64,000 bases of DNA, taken from CAZBSE01 sp964561115 (GTDB lineage: Bacteria; Actinomycetota; Humimicrobiia; Humimicrobiales; Humimicrobiaceae). Under the pieces are notes generated by a model. It searched no databases and was not told where the DNA came from. It saw only the letters and a program-made list of their open reading frames with translations. The stretch spans positions 1-64,000 of the forward strand of contig CAZLOE010000001.1 in NCBI GenBank assembly GCA_964561115.1, in the 5' to 3' direction. The position numbers and the translations under genes are program-made. Within the stretch, counting starts at the first letter, position 1. Each line of letters begins with the position of its first letter. Shown here in pieces: positions 16,643-24,725 of the stretch.

Positions 16643-17224
16643 CTATTTGCTGCCTTTTACCGGATATATAATTATTCGCCTGTTAGGCTCTTCATAACTA
16701 CTTCTTGTGCTAATATCCTTAACATCTGCAAGGGTATTATGTATTATTTTCCTCTCGTAGGCACTCATCGGCCTTAGGGCTATTTTCCTTCCTTCATTAA
16801 TCGCTTTCCTGGCCATTGCTATTGCTGTCTTCTTTATCTTCTCTATCTTCTTTTTTCTGTAATCTTTTATATCTATATTCACATTTCTTTCAATCAGTTT
16901 TTTCCTTCTTCCTATCAAGTTGATTATGTACTCAAGTGCCTGCATATTTCTTCCGTCTCTTCCGATTGCAATGCTCAGATCTTTTCCGTAAACTGATAAT
17001 TTCCATTCTTCTGAATCCGTATTTATTTTTATTTCTTCACCCAAACATATTAGTTCCATTACTTTTTTTAAGATTTTTCTGATCTTTTCCAGACCGGTGA
17101 CCTCCAAGTTATTTTCCTTTTTTTTCTTAGAATTATTCTCTACAAGCCTGTCATTTTTTTGCTCTTTTTCCAGAGACTCAACATATGAATCTATGGCATC
17201 TTTCATATTTTTATCTTCGGGCAT
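16643..17224 (-). CDS. khpB: RNA-binding protein Jag/KhpB
   Basis: A 193-residue protein with a charged linker, a KH domain (LSVYGKDLSIAIGRDGRNMQALEYII) and a C-terminal R3H domain (KIALRPMSAYERKIIHNTLA and SSYEEPNRRIIIYP). It follows yidC as in most Gram-positive type origin regions. Known relatives bind mRNA and affect cell division and envelope growth. The usual N-terminal Jag_N domain appears to be lacking or strongly reduced: the first 60 residues are mainly K, E and N. Confidence 0.92.
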   Translation of the reverse strand: MPEDKNMKDAIDSYVESLEKEQKNDRLVENNSKKKKENNLEVTGLEKIRKILKKVMELICLGEEIKINTDSEEWKLSVYGKDLSIAIGRDGRNMQALEYIINLIGRRKKLIERNVNIDIKDYRKKKIEKIKKTAIAMARKAINEGRKIALRPMSAYERKIIHNTLADVKDISTRSSYEEPNRRIIIYPVKGSK

Positions 17225-17249
17225 CTTTTTATCTCCGAAAACGGACGCT

Positions 17250-18041
17250 TTACCTCTTCTTCTTTCTTTTCTTTTTAATTTTTCTTCTTATTGCTTTCTT
17301 TTCTTCGTCACTCAATTCCGGTTCCTCAATTGTGCTTTTATCCTTCTGCATCAGTTCCGCTCTTACGCTCCTCCTGGTAATTACCCTGCTTACAACCCGC
17401 TGCTGAGCAATTGTCCAGATATTTGTAGTCACCCAGTACACCAGTATGCCCGAAGGAAATGTAAACGATATTCCACCAAATACTAAAGGCATTATATACA
17501 TAATCTTTGACTGCTTGGGATCAGTGGTTGTCATCTTCATTGACAAAAACATTGTTCCAGCCATCAATATGGGCATTATATAATAAGGGTCTTTATTGTT
17601 TAGATTCATCCATAAAAAATTATAAGTAGGATTTGCCACACCATTTATAGTGAATTCACCCAATACGCTCGTCACAATCTCGGAAGGTTCTCTAAGCGCC
17701 CGATACAGAGCAAAGAACACCGGCATTTGCAAAAGAAGCGGCAGGCAACCCGCCAGGGGATTTACGTTGTTCTTCTTGTAAAACTCCATTGTCTCCTGCT
17801 GCAGTTTCTGTTTATCGTCCTTGTATTTTTTCTGAAGCTCTTTTAATTCCGGCTGTATCTTCTGCATCTTTACCATTGATCTGGTCTGTGTTATAGACAG
17901 CGGTACCAATAACAACCTTACAATAATGGTCAGAAGTATGATCACTATTCCATATTGTGCAACAACATTGCTGTATAGAAATACCATTATTTTCTCAAAA
18001 AAATGCGCTATTGGACTTAATAACTCAAATATCTTTTCCAA
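17250..18041 (-). CDS. yidC: Membrane protein insertase YidC (Oxa1 type)
   Basis: A 263-residue insertase without the large periplasmic domain of proteobacterial YidC, that is, the Oxa1-like short form. It has about five transmembrane helices, the hydrophilic-groove arginine (TIIVRLLLVPL), the cytoplasmic coiled-coil loop (QPELKELQKKYKDDKQK), and NPLAGCLPLLLQMPVFFALYRA. The C-terminal tail is very lysine/arginine-rich (KKKRKKKR), which suits ribosome binding. No signal-peptidase II lipobox is seen at the N-terminus. Confidence 0.95.
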   Translation of the reverse strand: MEKIFELLSPIAHFFEKIMVFLYSNVVAQYGIVIILLTIIVRLLLVPLSITQTRSMVKMQKIQPELKELQKKYKDDKQKLQQETMEFYKKNNVNPLAGCLPLLLQMPVFFALYRALREPSEIVTSVLGEFTINGVANPTYNFLWMNLNNKDPYYIMPILMAGTMFLSMKMTTTDPKQSKIMYIMPLVFGGISFTFPSGILVYWVTTNIWTIAQQRVVSRVITRRSVRAELMQKDKSTIEEPELSDEEKKAIRRKIKKKRKKKR

Positions 18042-18063
18042 TCCTATGAACCTCCGTGGTTTT

Positions 18064-18273
18064 TCACTTTACAGGATCATATCCACCTTTATTGAATGGA
18101 TTACATCTTAATATTCTGTATGTTGCTTTAATACTACCTTTTAATACACCATATTTGCTCAAAGCTTCAATTGCATATTCAGAGCATGTGGGATAAAACC
18201 TGCAGCTATTTGGCAGTAAATGCGAGATATATTTTTTGTAAATTTTAATCAAAAATATTAATATTTTTTTCAC
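18064..18273 (-). CDS. yidD: Membrane protein insertion efficiency factor YidD
   Basis: A 69-residue protein with the YidD signature: a hydrophobic/amphipathic N-terminus (ILIFLIKIYKKYISHLLP), then SCRFYPTCSEYAIEAL and CNPFNKGGYDPV. It sits in the conserved place between rnpA and yidC, 31 bases after the rnpA stop. It assists insertion of membrane proteins with YidC. Confidence 0.95.
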   Translation of the reverse strand: MKKILIFLIKIYKKYISHLLPNSCRFYPTCSEYAIEALSKYGVLKGSIKATYRILRCNPFNKGGYDPVK

Positions 18274-18304
18274 TATTATAGACTGCTATTTATTTTCTTT
18301 ATAC

Positions 18305-18646
18305 TTAGTCAGTAAGAATTGATTTTAAATTGCTTTCCAGATGTTCCTTTAATTCGTAAAAATCAACACCCGCAATTTCCCTCCTGGCAATAAGCAAGAC
18401 ATCCAGACTTCCTGTGGTTCCTATATCTATCTTTTTTAAAGCTTCTCTTAAGACTCTTTTGACCCTGTTTCTTAAAACAGATCCTCCGACTTTTTTCCCT
18501 ATTCCAAACCCTACTCTTACTGAATCTCCGAATCCTGCTCTTTTAAGTATATATATTATTAAATAATTACCTTTTTTATATATTCCCTCTCTTGTTACCC
18601 TATTAAAATCGCTTCTTCTTTTAAGTGTTTCAAATTTGATTTTAAT
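18305..18646 (-). CDS. rnpA: Ribonuclease P protein component with a non-AUG start
   Basis: An open frame of 113 codons encoding RnpA: FETLKRRSDFNRV at the N-terminus, VGFGIGKKVGGSVLRNRVKR (the RNR motif) and LKKIDIG. It is in the same reading frame as rpmH, directly after the rpmH stop. The codons after that TAG are CTA ATA AAG GGA AAG ATT AAA ATC, and no ATG, GTG or TTG occurs before the conserved N-terminus. Initiation must use ATT (given here as start) or the nearby ATC at 18640, both behind an AAGGGAAAG ribosome site. RnpA is the protein subunit of RNase P, which matures tRNA 5' ends. Confidence 0.88.
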   Translation of the reverse strand: MKIKFETLKRRSDFNRVTREGIYKKGNYLIIYILKRAGFGDSVRVGFGIGKKVGGSVLRNRVKRVLREALKKIDIGTTGSLDVLLIARREIAGVDFYELKEHLESNLKSILTD

Positions 18647-18661
18647 CTTTCCCTTTATTAG

Positions 18662-18796
18662 CTAAGCAGAAATTTTTTTTCTTCCCTTTCTTCTTCTGTT
18701 TGCGATCACTGCTCTTCCGGCTTTTGTCTTCATCCTGGTTCTAAAACCGTGATTCTTCTTCCTTTTTCTGACATTTGGTTGAAAGGTCCTTTTCAT
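18662..18796 (-). CDS. rpmH: 50S ribosomal protein L34
   Basis: A 44-residue very basic protein beginning MKRTFQPNVRKRKKNHGFR and continuing through TKAGRAVIANRRRKGRKK, diagnostic of bL34. It opens the leftward operon from the origin. A consensus promoter lies 45-73 bases upstream of the start. The rnpA frame continues after its stop without a frame change. Confidence 0.97.
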   Translation of the reverse strand: MKRTFQPNVRKRKKNHGFRTRMKTKAGRAVIANRRRKGRKKISA

Positions 18797-18840
18797 TTTC
18801 TACCCGACTTGTATTTTTTTTATTCTTAATTAAGTAGTAG

Positions 18841-18869
18841 ATTATACATTCTAATCCTGGTAATATCAA
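18841..18869 (-). promoter_or_regulatory. rpmH operon promoter
   Basis: On the minus strand, TTGATA (18869-18864), a 17-base spacer and a perfect TATAAT (18846-18841) form a vegetative sigma-70 promoter reading towards rpmH. It would drive rpmH, rnpA, yidD, yidC and jag up to the hairpin at 16.6 kb. Confidence 0.7.
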
Positions 18870-19285
18870 GGCAACCTACTACCATTTAAACTCTTACTCC
18901 TATAATACAACTACAGCTTTTTTTATCAAAAAACCACTATTATCTCAAACACCTGTTCTTATTGAAATCCATTCTGGAAAAAGCATTTTCATCCCGTTCT
19001 GTATGGTGTTATTTTTCACAGTCTTTCCATAGCTTTGAAAAGTTTTTCCACAGGTGTGGAAAAATATGTGGAAAACCTAAAAAACATCACTAATATATAT
19101 GTCAAAAGGTCTTGTTTTCTCTAATTTAATATTTAATTTAGTAGCTTTTTTCCCTCTAAAATATTATCATTAGTCTGTTGAAAACCTAATGGCACTGGAA
19201 AGAACGTGAAAAGTTTTTCTTTGTTTGAATAGAATTTTAAAGCAAATAACACATAATTTTTTATCTAAAACAGCTCTTGTTTATT
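18870..19285. other. Probable replication origin (oriC) region
   Basis: This gene-free divergent region lies between rpmH and the dnaA operon. Three 9-mers of the form TTTTCCACA, one mismatch from the E. coli DnaA box TTATCCACA, cluster at 19044-19052 (plus), 19055-19063 (minus) and 19067-19075 (minus). A 13-base direct repeat TGAAAAGTTTTTC occurs at 19036-19048 and 19207-19219, and GAAAACCTAA occurs twice. AT-rich stretches around 19090-19160 could be the unwinding element. The change of gene direction here and the parS sites nearby support origin function. Exact borders are unknown. Confidence 0.7.
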
Positions 19286-20131
19286 ATGTCTGATTCTAAT
19301 AATACTTTAAAAAACAATCCCGGTAAAACCGGCTTGGATTATAATACCATCGATATACCGGTCAGGATCGCCGTTTATGATAATATGAAAAGTATTCCAA
19401 GGGTCGTTGATCTTAAATTTGACGATATAACCAGTTTTATAAATCAGACAACCCAAGAAACTTACAACCTGTCACACAATGCCGGCGGCAGGATTCCATT
19501 CACCATAATAAAAGAAATTATAGAAAATCTGATACATGCTGACTTCAAAGAAATAATAATCACCATACTGGACAATGGAAACCATATAATCATATCGGAT
19601 CAGGGCCCGGGAATCGAAGATAAAGAAAAGGCGTTTTTACCCGGATTTACGTCTGCCACTAAAAAAATGAAAGAGTATATAAGGGGAGTCGGCTCCGGTT
19701 TCCCCATAGTAAAAGAGACTATCACTTTTTCCGGCGGGTCAATAGATGTCAAAAATAATATAAAAAGAGGAGCGGTTATATCTTTGAAACTGGAATCGTC
19801 TGATATAAAAAGCCAACCAGGCGATTTAAGCAGCAATATACCTGGTGAACCGGAACCAGGAGCAGATCTTAAGCCTCCAGTAGACGGATTGGATAAACCC
19901 TCATTTATATCATTATCCGAAAGGCAAAAGAAGACCCTCTTTGTTATCCTGGAGCTTGAAGAAGCAGGCCCCTCTACCATAGCCAGGGAACTCAATTTAA
20001 GCCTCTCAACCTCATACCGGGAACTTGTCCAACTAGAGAAAATCAAGTTTTTAATAACAGGCAAGAGCGGTAAGAGAAAATTATCAAAAAAAGGCACAAA
20101 ATATCTTGAATATTATTCAAATAATATTTAA
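19286..20131 (+). CDS. GHKL-type ATPase fused to a winged-helix domain, upstream of dnaA
   Basis: A 281-residue soluble protein (an in-frame TTG three codons earlier is an alternative start). Residues about 75-170 form a Bergerat ATP-binding fold: N box EIIENLIHA, G1 DQGPGI, G2 RGVGSGF. No histidine phosphoacceptor domain, sensor or membrane segment is present, so it is not an ordinary sensor kinase; it resembles anti-sigma/SpoIIAB-type or other stand-alone HATPase domains. A proline-rich linker follows (about 178-205), then a C-terminal winged HTH (SERQKKTLFVILELEEAGPS, IARELNLSLSTSYREL). Its stop is 12 bases before dnaA, implying one transcript. It may control dnaA expression or initiation; function is unknown. 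Confidence 0.8.
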   Translation: MSDSNNTLKNNPGKTGLDYNTIDIPVRIAVYDNMKSIPRVVDLKFDDITSFINQTTQETYNLSHNAGGRIPFTIIKEIIENLIHADFKEIIITILDNGNHIIISDQGPGIEDKEKAFLPGFTSATKKMKEYIRGVGSGFPIVKETITFSGGSIDVKNNIKRGAVISLKLESSDIKSQPGDLSSNIPGEPEPGADLKPPVDGLDKPSFISLSERQKKTLFVILELEEAGPSTIARELNLSLSTSYRELVQLEKIKFLITGKSGKRKLSKKGTKYLEYYSNNI

Positions 20132-20143
20132 TATAAGAGTATT

Positions 20144-21505
20144 ATGGCAGAACTTGACAGCATCTGGAAAAATACTCTTGATGATTTAAAAAACAAGATC
20201 AATATTCCCACTTATAAGGCGTGGTTTGAGCATATTACGCCTCTTTCTTTAAAAAAAAACTGCCTTACCGTTTCAGTAGGAAGTCCATTTGCTAAAGAAT
20301 GGCTTGAATCAAGATACTCAAAAATCCTGGCCGATTCAATAAAGAAAGTCACCAATACCAAATGTAAAATAAAGATCATCACATCAACAGATAACACTAG
20401 AGATTCTGCAGGAAATTACATAAATTATATTGACGAAGCTACTGAAGACAGCGTTTATCCCAGCAGAAAGGTCAAAGATTCTTCATTTAATACAAAATAT
20501 ACCTTTGACACTTTTGTAGTCGGTAATGGAAACAGATTTGCCTGTACAGCTTCACTTGCAGTCAGCGAAAAGCCGGGAAAGACTTATAATCCCTTGTTCA
20601 TATATGGAGGAGTAGGTCTTGGCAAAACACACCTGTTGCATGCAATAGGACAGTATATGCTTGAACTGCACCCGGATAAAACAGTCAAATATGTGTCAGC
20701 AGAGAGATTTCTAAACGAGTTCATCAATGCTTTAAGATATAAAAATATTTTCGTTTTTAAAGAGACTTACAGAAACAATGATGTATTGCTGGTGGACGAT
20801 ATACATTTCCTTGAAGACAAGGAAGCCAGTCAGGAGGAATTCTTTCATACTTTCAATGCTCTTCACGACACCAACCGCCAGATAGTCCTTTCCAGCGACA
20901 GACCCCCTAAAAATATTTCCACCCTTGAAGAAAGGCTCAGGTCCAGATTTGAGTGGGGCCTGGTCACCGATATAAGGCCTCCCGATCTTGAGACCAGACT
21001 TGCCATACTGAAAAAATACGCCGAGAGAGAGAAAATTGCAGTATCTGATGACATACAGAATCTGATCGCTGAAAAAATAACCTCAAATATAAGAGAACTT
21101 GAGGGTGCTCTTACCAGGATCGTAGCATATTCTACTCTTACAAACTCAAAACCAGATTTGATGACGGCACAAAACATTCTTAAAGACATCCTGCCCGACG
21201 ATAGGGAACATAAAACAAGTATTCAAACAATAATAAAAGAAGTATCAAAATATTTCTCAATACCAATTAACGATATCCTGGGCGCCAAGAGAAATAAATT
21301 TATTTCACATGCCCGCCAGCTTGCCATGTACCTTTCCAGGGAACTGACCAGCAGCTCTCTTCCAAGGATCGGTAAATCATTCGGAAACAGGGACCACTCT
21401 ACAGTTATATACGCTATCTCAAAAGTAGCAGATCTTATTAATAAAGATAAAAGCGTTTATATACAAATCCGTGAAATTACCAGCAAGATAAAGACGTCTT
21501 CATAG
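20144..21505 (+). CDS. dnaA: Chromosomal replication initiator DnaA
   Basis: A 453-residue AAA+ initiator. Domain I is at the N-terminus (IWKNTLDDLKNKINIPTYKAW), then a short linker and domain III with Walker A GGVGLGKTHLLHAIG and Walker B LLVDDIHFL. The C-terminal DNA-binding domain ends with the box-reading motif FGNRDHSTVIYA. The ATG is preceded by only a weak ribosome site (ATAAGAGTATT), and the gene is coupled to the upstream ATPase/HTH gene. Together with the TTTTCCACA boxes it marks the origin. Confidence 0.98.
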   Translation: MAELDSIWKNTLDDLKNKINIPTYKAWFEHITPLSLKKNCLTVSVGSPFAKEWLESRYSKILADSIKKVTNTKCKIKIITSTDNTRDSAGNYINYIDEATEDSVYPSRKVKDSSFNTKYTFDTFVVGNGNRFACTASLAVSEKPGKTYNPLFIYGGVGLGKTHLLHAIGQYMLELHPDKTVKYVSAERFLNEFINALRYKNIFVFKETYRNNDVLLVDDIHFLEDKEASQEEFFHTFNALHDTNRQIVLSSDRPPKNISTLEERLRSRFEWGLVTDIRPPDLETRLAILKKYAEREKIAVSDDIQNLIAEKITSNIRELEGALTRIVAYSTLTNSKPDLMTAQNILKDILPDDREHKTSIQTIIKEVSKYFSIPINDILGAKRNKFISHARQLAMYLSRELTSSSLPRIGKSFGNRDHSTVIYAISKVADLINKDKSVYIQIREITSKIKTSS

Positions 21506-21802
21506 AATACTCATACCTTTTTATGTTTAAATCCTGTTTAAAAACCCTTACAGCTTTCAACATTTCCATTCACTTTATTGTTAATAATTTGCAGCGTTCT
21601 TAACCAGCCGTTTCTTTCTACAAACATTAAACATCTTTCAAACTTTTTTTAAACAACTCTTATTGTTAATAAGCCAAGCGTGGCAGCCCTTTTTCTTACT
21701 TGTTAACAATTCCAACAGGCATTACAACTACTACTTACTATTTTAATTAACATTATATATAATAAAACGTGTTTATGTTTCAAATATCTAAAAGAGGTTG
21801 AG
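21506..21802. other. dnaA-dnaN intergenic region with TTATTGTTAATAA repeats
   Basis: A 297-base AT-rich stretch without a gene. TTATTGTTAATAA occurs exactly twice (21575-21587 and 21660-21672), and a related palindrome TTGTTAACAA lies at 21700-21709. A TATAAT hexamer at 21758-21763, with TTACTA 17 bases upstream, may be the dnaN promoter. Several bacteria have a second origin element or regulator sites here, but no DnaA-box-like 9-mer stands out. Confidence 0.5.
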
Positions 21803-22918
21803 ATGAAATTTCAAACAACAAAAAACGATTTTCTTAATGCTGTGCTTACAGCGAACAAAGCAATAGGCCTAAGGGCTTCTTCTTTTATATTGGGCGGAGT
21901 CATGCTGGATTTACAGGAAAGCCTTATTGTATATAGTACAGACCTGGAGACCAGCATTAAATGCGAGGCGAAGGTAAAAGTGCTCGAAAAAGGGAAAACG
22001 GTGGTGCCTTCAAAAGTATTGATAAATATACTTAAGAGCCTTGAAGAGTCAAAAGTGGAATTAGGGCTTGACAAAGAAACCAACAGGGTGAAGATTACAT
22101 GCGGTGAAGCCCTGTTTAGTCTTAATACCATGTCTATAGAAGAGTACCCCGACTTTCCTGAGATAAAAAGGGAGAATCCCTTGAAAATAGAGTTAAAAAA
22201 GTTTAAAAACCTCTTATCCAAAGTACAGAAAGCGGCATCGCTGGATGAGAGCAGGGGGGTTCTTACCGGAGTACTTATGGAAACGGAAGGCGGTTTGTTG
22301 AGCATGGCAGCAACTGACAGCTACCGCCTTGCTTTAATAAAAGAAAAGCTCAGTGCGGGCTCACAAAATATAAAAGTTGTGATACCCACAAAGGTGCTGG
22401 ACAGCATAATTAAGAGCGAATACGATAAAGGTGATGTTGAGATATACCTTGAGGAAAACCAGATAAGTTTCTGCCTTGCAGTAGAGAAAGAGGGAGAGAA
22501 TATAATAGTCTCAAGGCTGCTTTCGGGGAAATTTCCAGAGTATAAGCAGCTTATTCCCAAGAGCCTTAAACACAATATAGTTGTAGACAAAGAAAAAATG
22601 CTTGAAGTGGTAAAGAGAATTTCATCAATATCTCAGGACAATATACCTATTAAGCTGACCCTTGATAAGGGAAAGGCCACAGTTTCAATGGACATAAAGG
22701 AGGTAGGAAGCTCCAGCGAGGATTTTGATGTTTCATATGGAGAGGAAAGAATAGAAATAGCATTTAACCCTGAATTTCTGTTAGACGGGATAAACATAAT
22801 GGATGACAGGAGCATAATATTGTCAATAGAGGAGCCCCTTAAGCCCATTATAATAACATCAGAGAAAAACAAGGAGTTGATATATTTGCTGATGCCGGTA
22901 AGGGTGTCCCAGCAGTAA
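21803..22918 (+). CDS. dnaN: DNA polymerase III beta subunit (sliding clamp)
   Basis: A 371-residue clamp of three repeated domains that tethers the replicative polymerase to DNA. Recognised by MKFQTTKNDFLNAV, the central ATDSYRLAL box, SGKFPEYKQLIP, and the C-terminal YLLMPVR typical of beta clamps. The start follows AAAGAGGTTGAG. It stands after dnaA in the normal order but is separated by an unusually repeat-containing gap. No recF or gyrB follows; the pantothenate genes come instead. Confidence 0.97.
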   Translation: MKFQTTKNDFLNAVLTANKAIGLRASSFILGGVMLDLQESLIVYSTDLETSIKCEAKVKVLEKGKTVVPSKVLINILKSLEESKVELGLDKETNRVKITCGEALFSLNTMSIEEYPDFPEIKRENPLKIELKKFKNLLSKVQKAASLDESRGVLTGVLMETEGGLLSMAATDSYRLALIKEKLSAGSQNIKVVIPTKVLDSIIKSEYDKGDVEIYLEENQISFCLAVEKEGENIIVSRLLSGKFPEYKQLIPKSLKHNIVVDKEKMLEVVKRISSISQDNIPIKLTLDKGKATVSMDIKEVGSSSEDFDVSYGEERIEIAFNPEFLLDGINIMDDRSIILSIEEPLKPIIITSEKNKELIYLLMPVRVSQQ

Positions 22919-22941
22919 GAAAGTGTAAGAAGAATTAGGAT

Positions 22942-23856
22942 ATGAAAAAAACAAAAAGTTTGGATGTATGTGTTATCGGTGCAGGGAGGCTTGGGACAAC
23001 AGTAAGCTGTATGCTGGCAAAGAAAGATAATCCCGCTTTAAGGCTAAGAGCCCTGGCATCGAGGTCTACCCTATCATTGGACAGAGCGATGGAAATCATG
23101 GGCATTAAAGCTAAGGGCATGGTCTTCACCACAGATAATAAAAAGGCGGCAGCCCTTGCTGACTGTGTTTTAATATGCACTCCGGATGATGTCATAGGGG
23201 CGGTCTGTAATAAGATCTTTGCAGAAAAAGAATTAGATTTCAATGGCTGTTACGCACTTCATTTTAGCGGATCAAAACTCTTGAGTGTATTAGATTCTGC
23301 AAAAAGAGCCGGTGCGAAAGTGGCATCAGTACACCCGTTGAAATCTTTTGCTTCAATAAAGGAGGCTATAAAAACTTTACCCGGTACTGTTTATGGCATA
23401 ACTTACTGTAGCACGGAATCAAAAAGAGTAGCAAAGCTTATAGTGAAAAGCCTTGGCGGCAGGGCGATTGAAGTGGATGACAGCAAAAAAACTCTTTACC
23501 ATGCTGCGGCATGTGTAGCTTCAAATTACCTGGTGACTCTTATTAATTATGCGGTTCTAATACATAAAAAAATCGGAATAAAGTCGGAAGATTCTTTAAA
23601 AGGCCTTATGGGGCTGGTAGAAGGGACGGTAAGCAATATAAAAAAAATGGGAACGGAAAAGTCGCTTACAGGTCCTATTGCAAGAGGGGATCTGGGCACT
23701 ATAAGGGAACATATGAAAGACTTTAATAAGTATTTTGACAGAGAAAATATTGACCTTTATAAAATGATGGGTAAGGAGACAGGAAAGATTGCACAAGGTA
23801 ATGACTGGATAGACAAAAAAACTGTCAGGGAATTAGAAAAGATACTGGGTGATTAG
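22942..23856 (+). CDS. Rossmann/DUF2520 NAD(P)-dependent reductase, candidate ketopantoate reductase
   Basis: A 304-residue protein with an N-terminal Rossmann fold (VCVIGAGRLGTTVSCML) and a C-terminal helical DUF2520 domain (LYHAAACVASNYLVTL, then KGLMGLVEGTVSN). It begins 23 bases after dnaN and ends 12 bases before panB, so it belongs to the pan operon. No panE homologue is present in this operon, and reduction of ketopantoate is the one pantothenate step not otherwise covered here. The PanG-type alternative ketopantoate reductases described in Francisella and some Firmicutes are a precedent. Fold is certain; activity is inferred from context. Confidence 0.8.
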   Translation: MKKTKSLDVCVIGAGRLGTTVSCMLAKKDNPALRLRALASRSTLSLDRAMEIMGIKAKGMVFTTDNKKAAALADCVLICTPDDVIGAVCNKIFAEKELDFNGCYALHFSGSKLLSVLDSAKRAGAKVASVHPLKSFASIKEAIKTLPGTVYGITYCSTESKRVAKLIVKSLGGRAIEVDDSKKTLYHAAACVASNYLVTLINYAVLIHKKIGIKSEDSLKGLMGLVEGTVSNIKKMGTEKSLTGPIARGDLGTIREHMKDFNKYFDRENIDLYKMMGKETGKIAQGNDWIDKKTVRELEKILGD

Positions 23857-23868
23857 TAAGGGAATATT

Positions 23869-24672
23869 ATGGTCATAGAAAAAGTTACAACGAGTAATCT
23901 GTTAGAAATGAAGGAAAAAGGAGAGAAGATAACAATGCTCACCGCATACGACTACCTGATGGCCTCCCAACTGGACGAGTGTGGTATAGATTTATTATTG
24001 GTGGGGGACTCTGTGGGCAATGTACTTTTAGGATATGAAAATACCATACCGGTTACAATGGATGAGATGATTCATCACTGCAGCGCGGTTGCCAGGGGTG
24101 CCAGAAGAGCTATGGTAATTGGCGATATGCCTTTTATGTCCTACCAGGCCAGCAGCGAAGAAGCGCTAAGAAACGCGGGAAGGTTTTTAAAAGAAGCAGG
24201 CGCTGAGGCAATAAAGCTTGAAGGCGGAAGCGAATTTTATGACACTATAAAAAAGATCGTGGACGCAGGTATTCCAGTAATGGGCCACCTGGGGCTTACG
24301 CCGCAGTCTGTTTATAAATTTGGAGGATATGGAGTAAGAGGAGAAGATAGAGAGCAGGCTTTAAAAATACTGGAGGATTCACAAGCACTGGAAAGAGCAG
24401 GAGTGTTTTCAATCGTGCTGGAGAAGGTTCCTGCAAAACTTGCAAAGAAAGTGACACAGCAGTTAAAGATACCTACTATAGGGATAGGAGCAGGAGTGGA
24501 CTGCGACGGTCAGGTTCTTGTAACGCACGATATGCTGGGTTTTTTTGAGAAATTCAAACCAAAATTTGCCAAGAGGTATTCCAAGCTGGGAAAAGAAATG
24601 AAAAAATGTTACAGGAAGTATATTGAAGAGGTAAAAAACGGGGAATTCCCCACCGAAGAGCATTCATATTGA
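23869..24672 (+). CDS. panB: 3-methyl-2-oxobutanoate hydroxymethyltransferase
   Basis: A 267-residue TIM-barrel enzyme that transfers a hydroxymethyl group from methylenetetrahydrofolate to 2-oxoisovalerate, giving ketopantoate. Motifs: ITMLTAYDYLMASQLDECG, LLVGDSVGNVLLGY, VIGDMPFMSYQ, AIKLEGG, VMGHLGLTPQS and IGIGAGVDCDGQVLV. Length is normal. It is the second gene of the pan cluster, with panC 53 bases downstream. Confidence 0.96.
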   Translation: MVIEKVTTSNLLEMKEKGEKITMLTAYDYLMASQLDECGIDLLLVGDSVGNVLLGYENTIPVTMDEMIHHCSAVARGARRAMVIGDMPFMSYQASSEEALRNAGRFLKEAGAEAIKLEGGSEFYDTIKKIVDAGIPVMGHLGLTPQSVYKFGGYGVRGEDREQALKILEDSQALERAGVFSIVLEKVPAKLAKKVTQQLKIPTIGIGAGVDCDGQVLVTHDMLGFFEKFKPKFAKRYSKLGKEMKKCYRKYIEEVKNGEFPTEEHSY

Positions 24673-24725
24673 GGATATTAAATTAATCCCACTATTATTT
24701 TTATCTACAATTCACACGCTTATAA

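Noticed and set aside
19600..20097. Antisense open frame opposite the GHKL-HTH gene
   Set aside because: The plus-strand gene has intact ATP-binding motifs; the antisense product has no recognisable domain or ribosome site.
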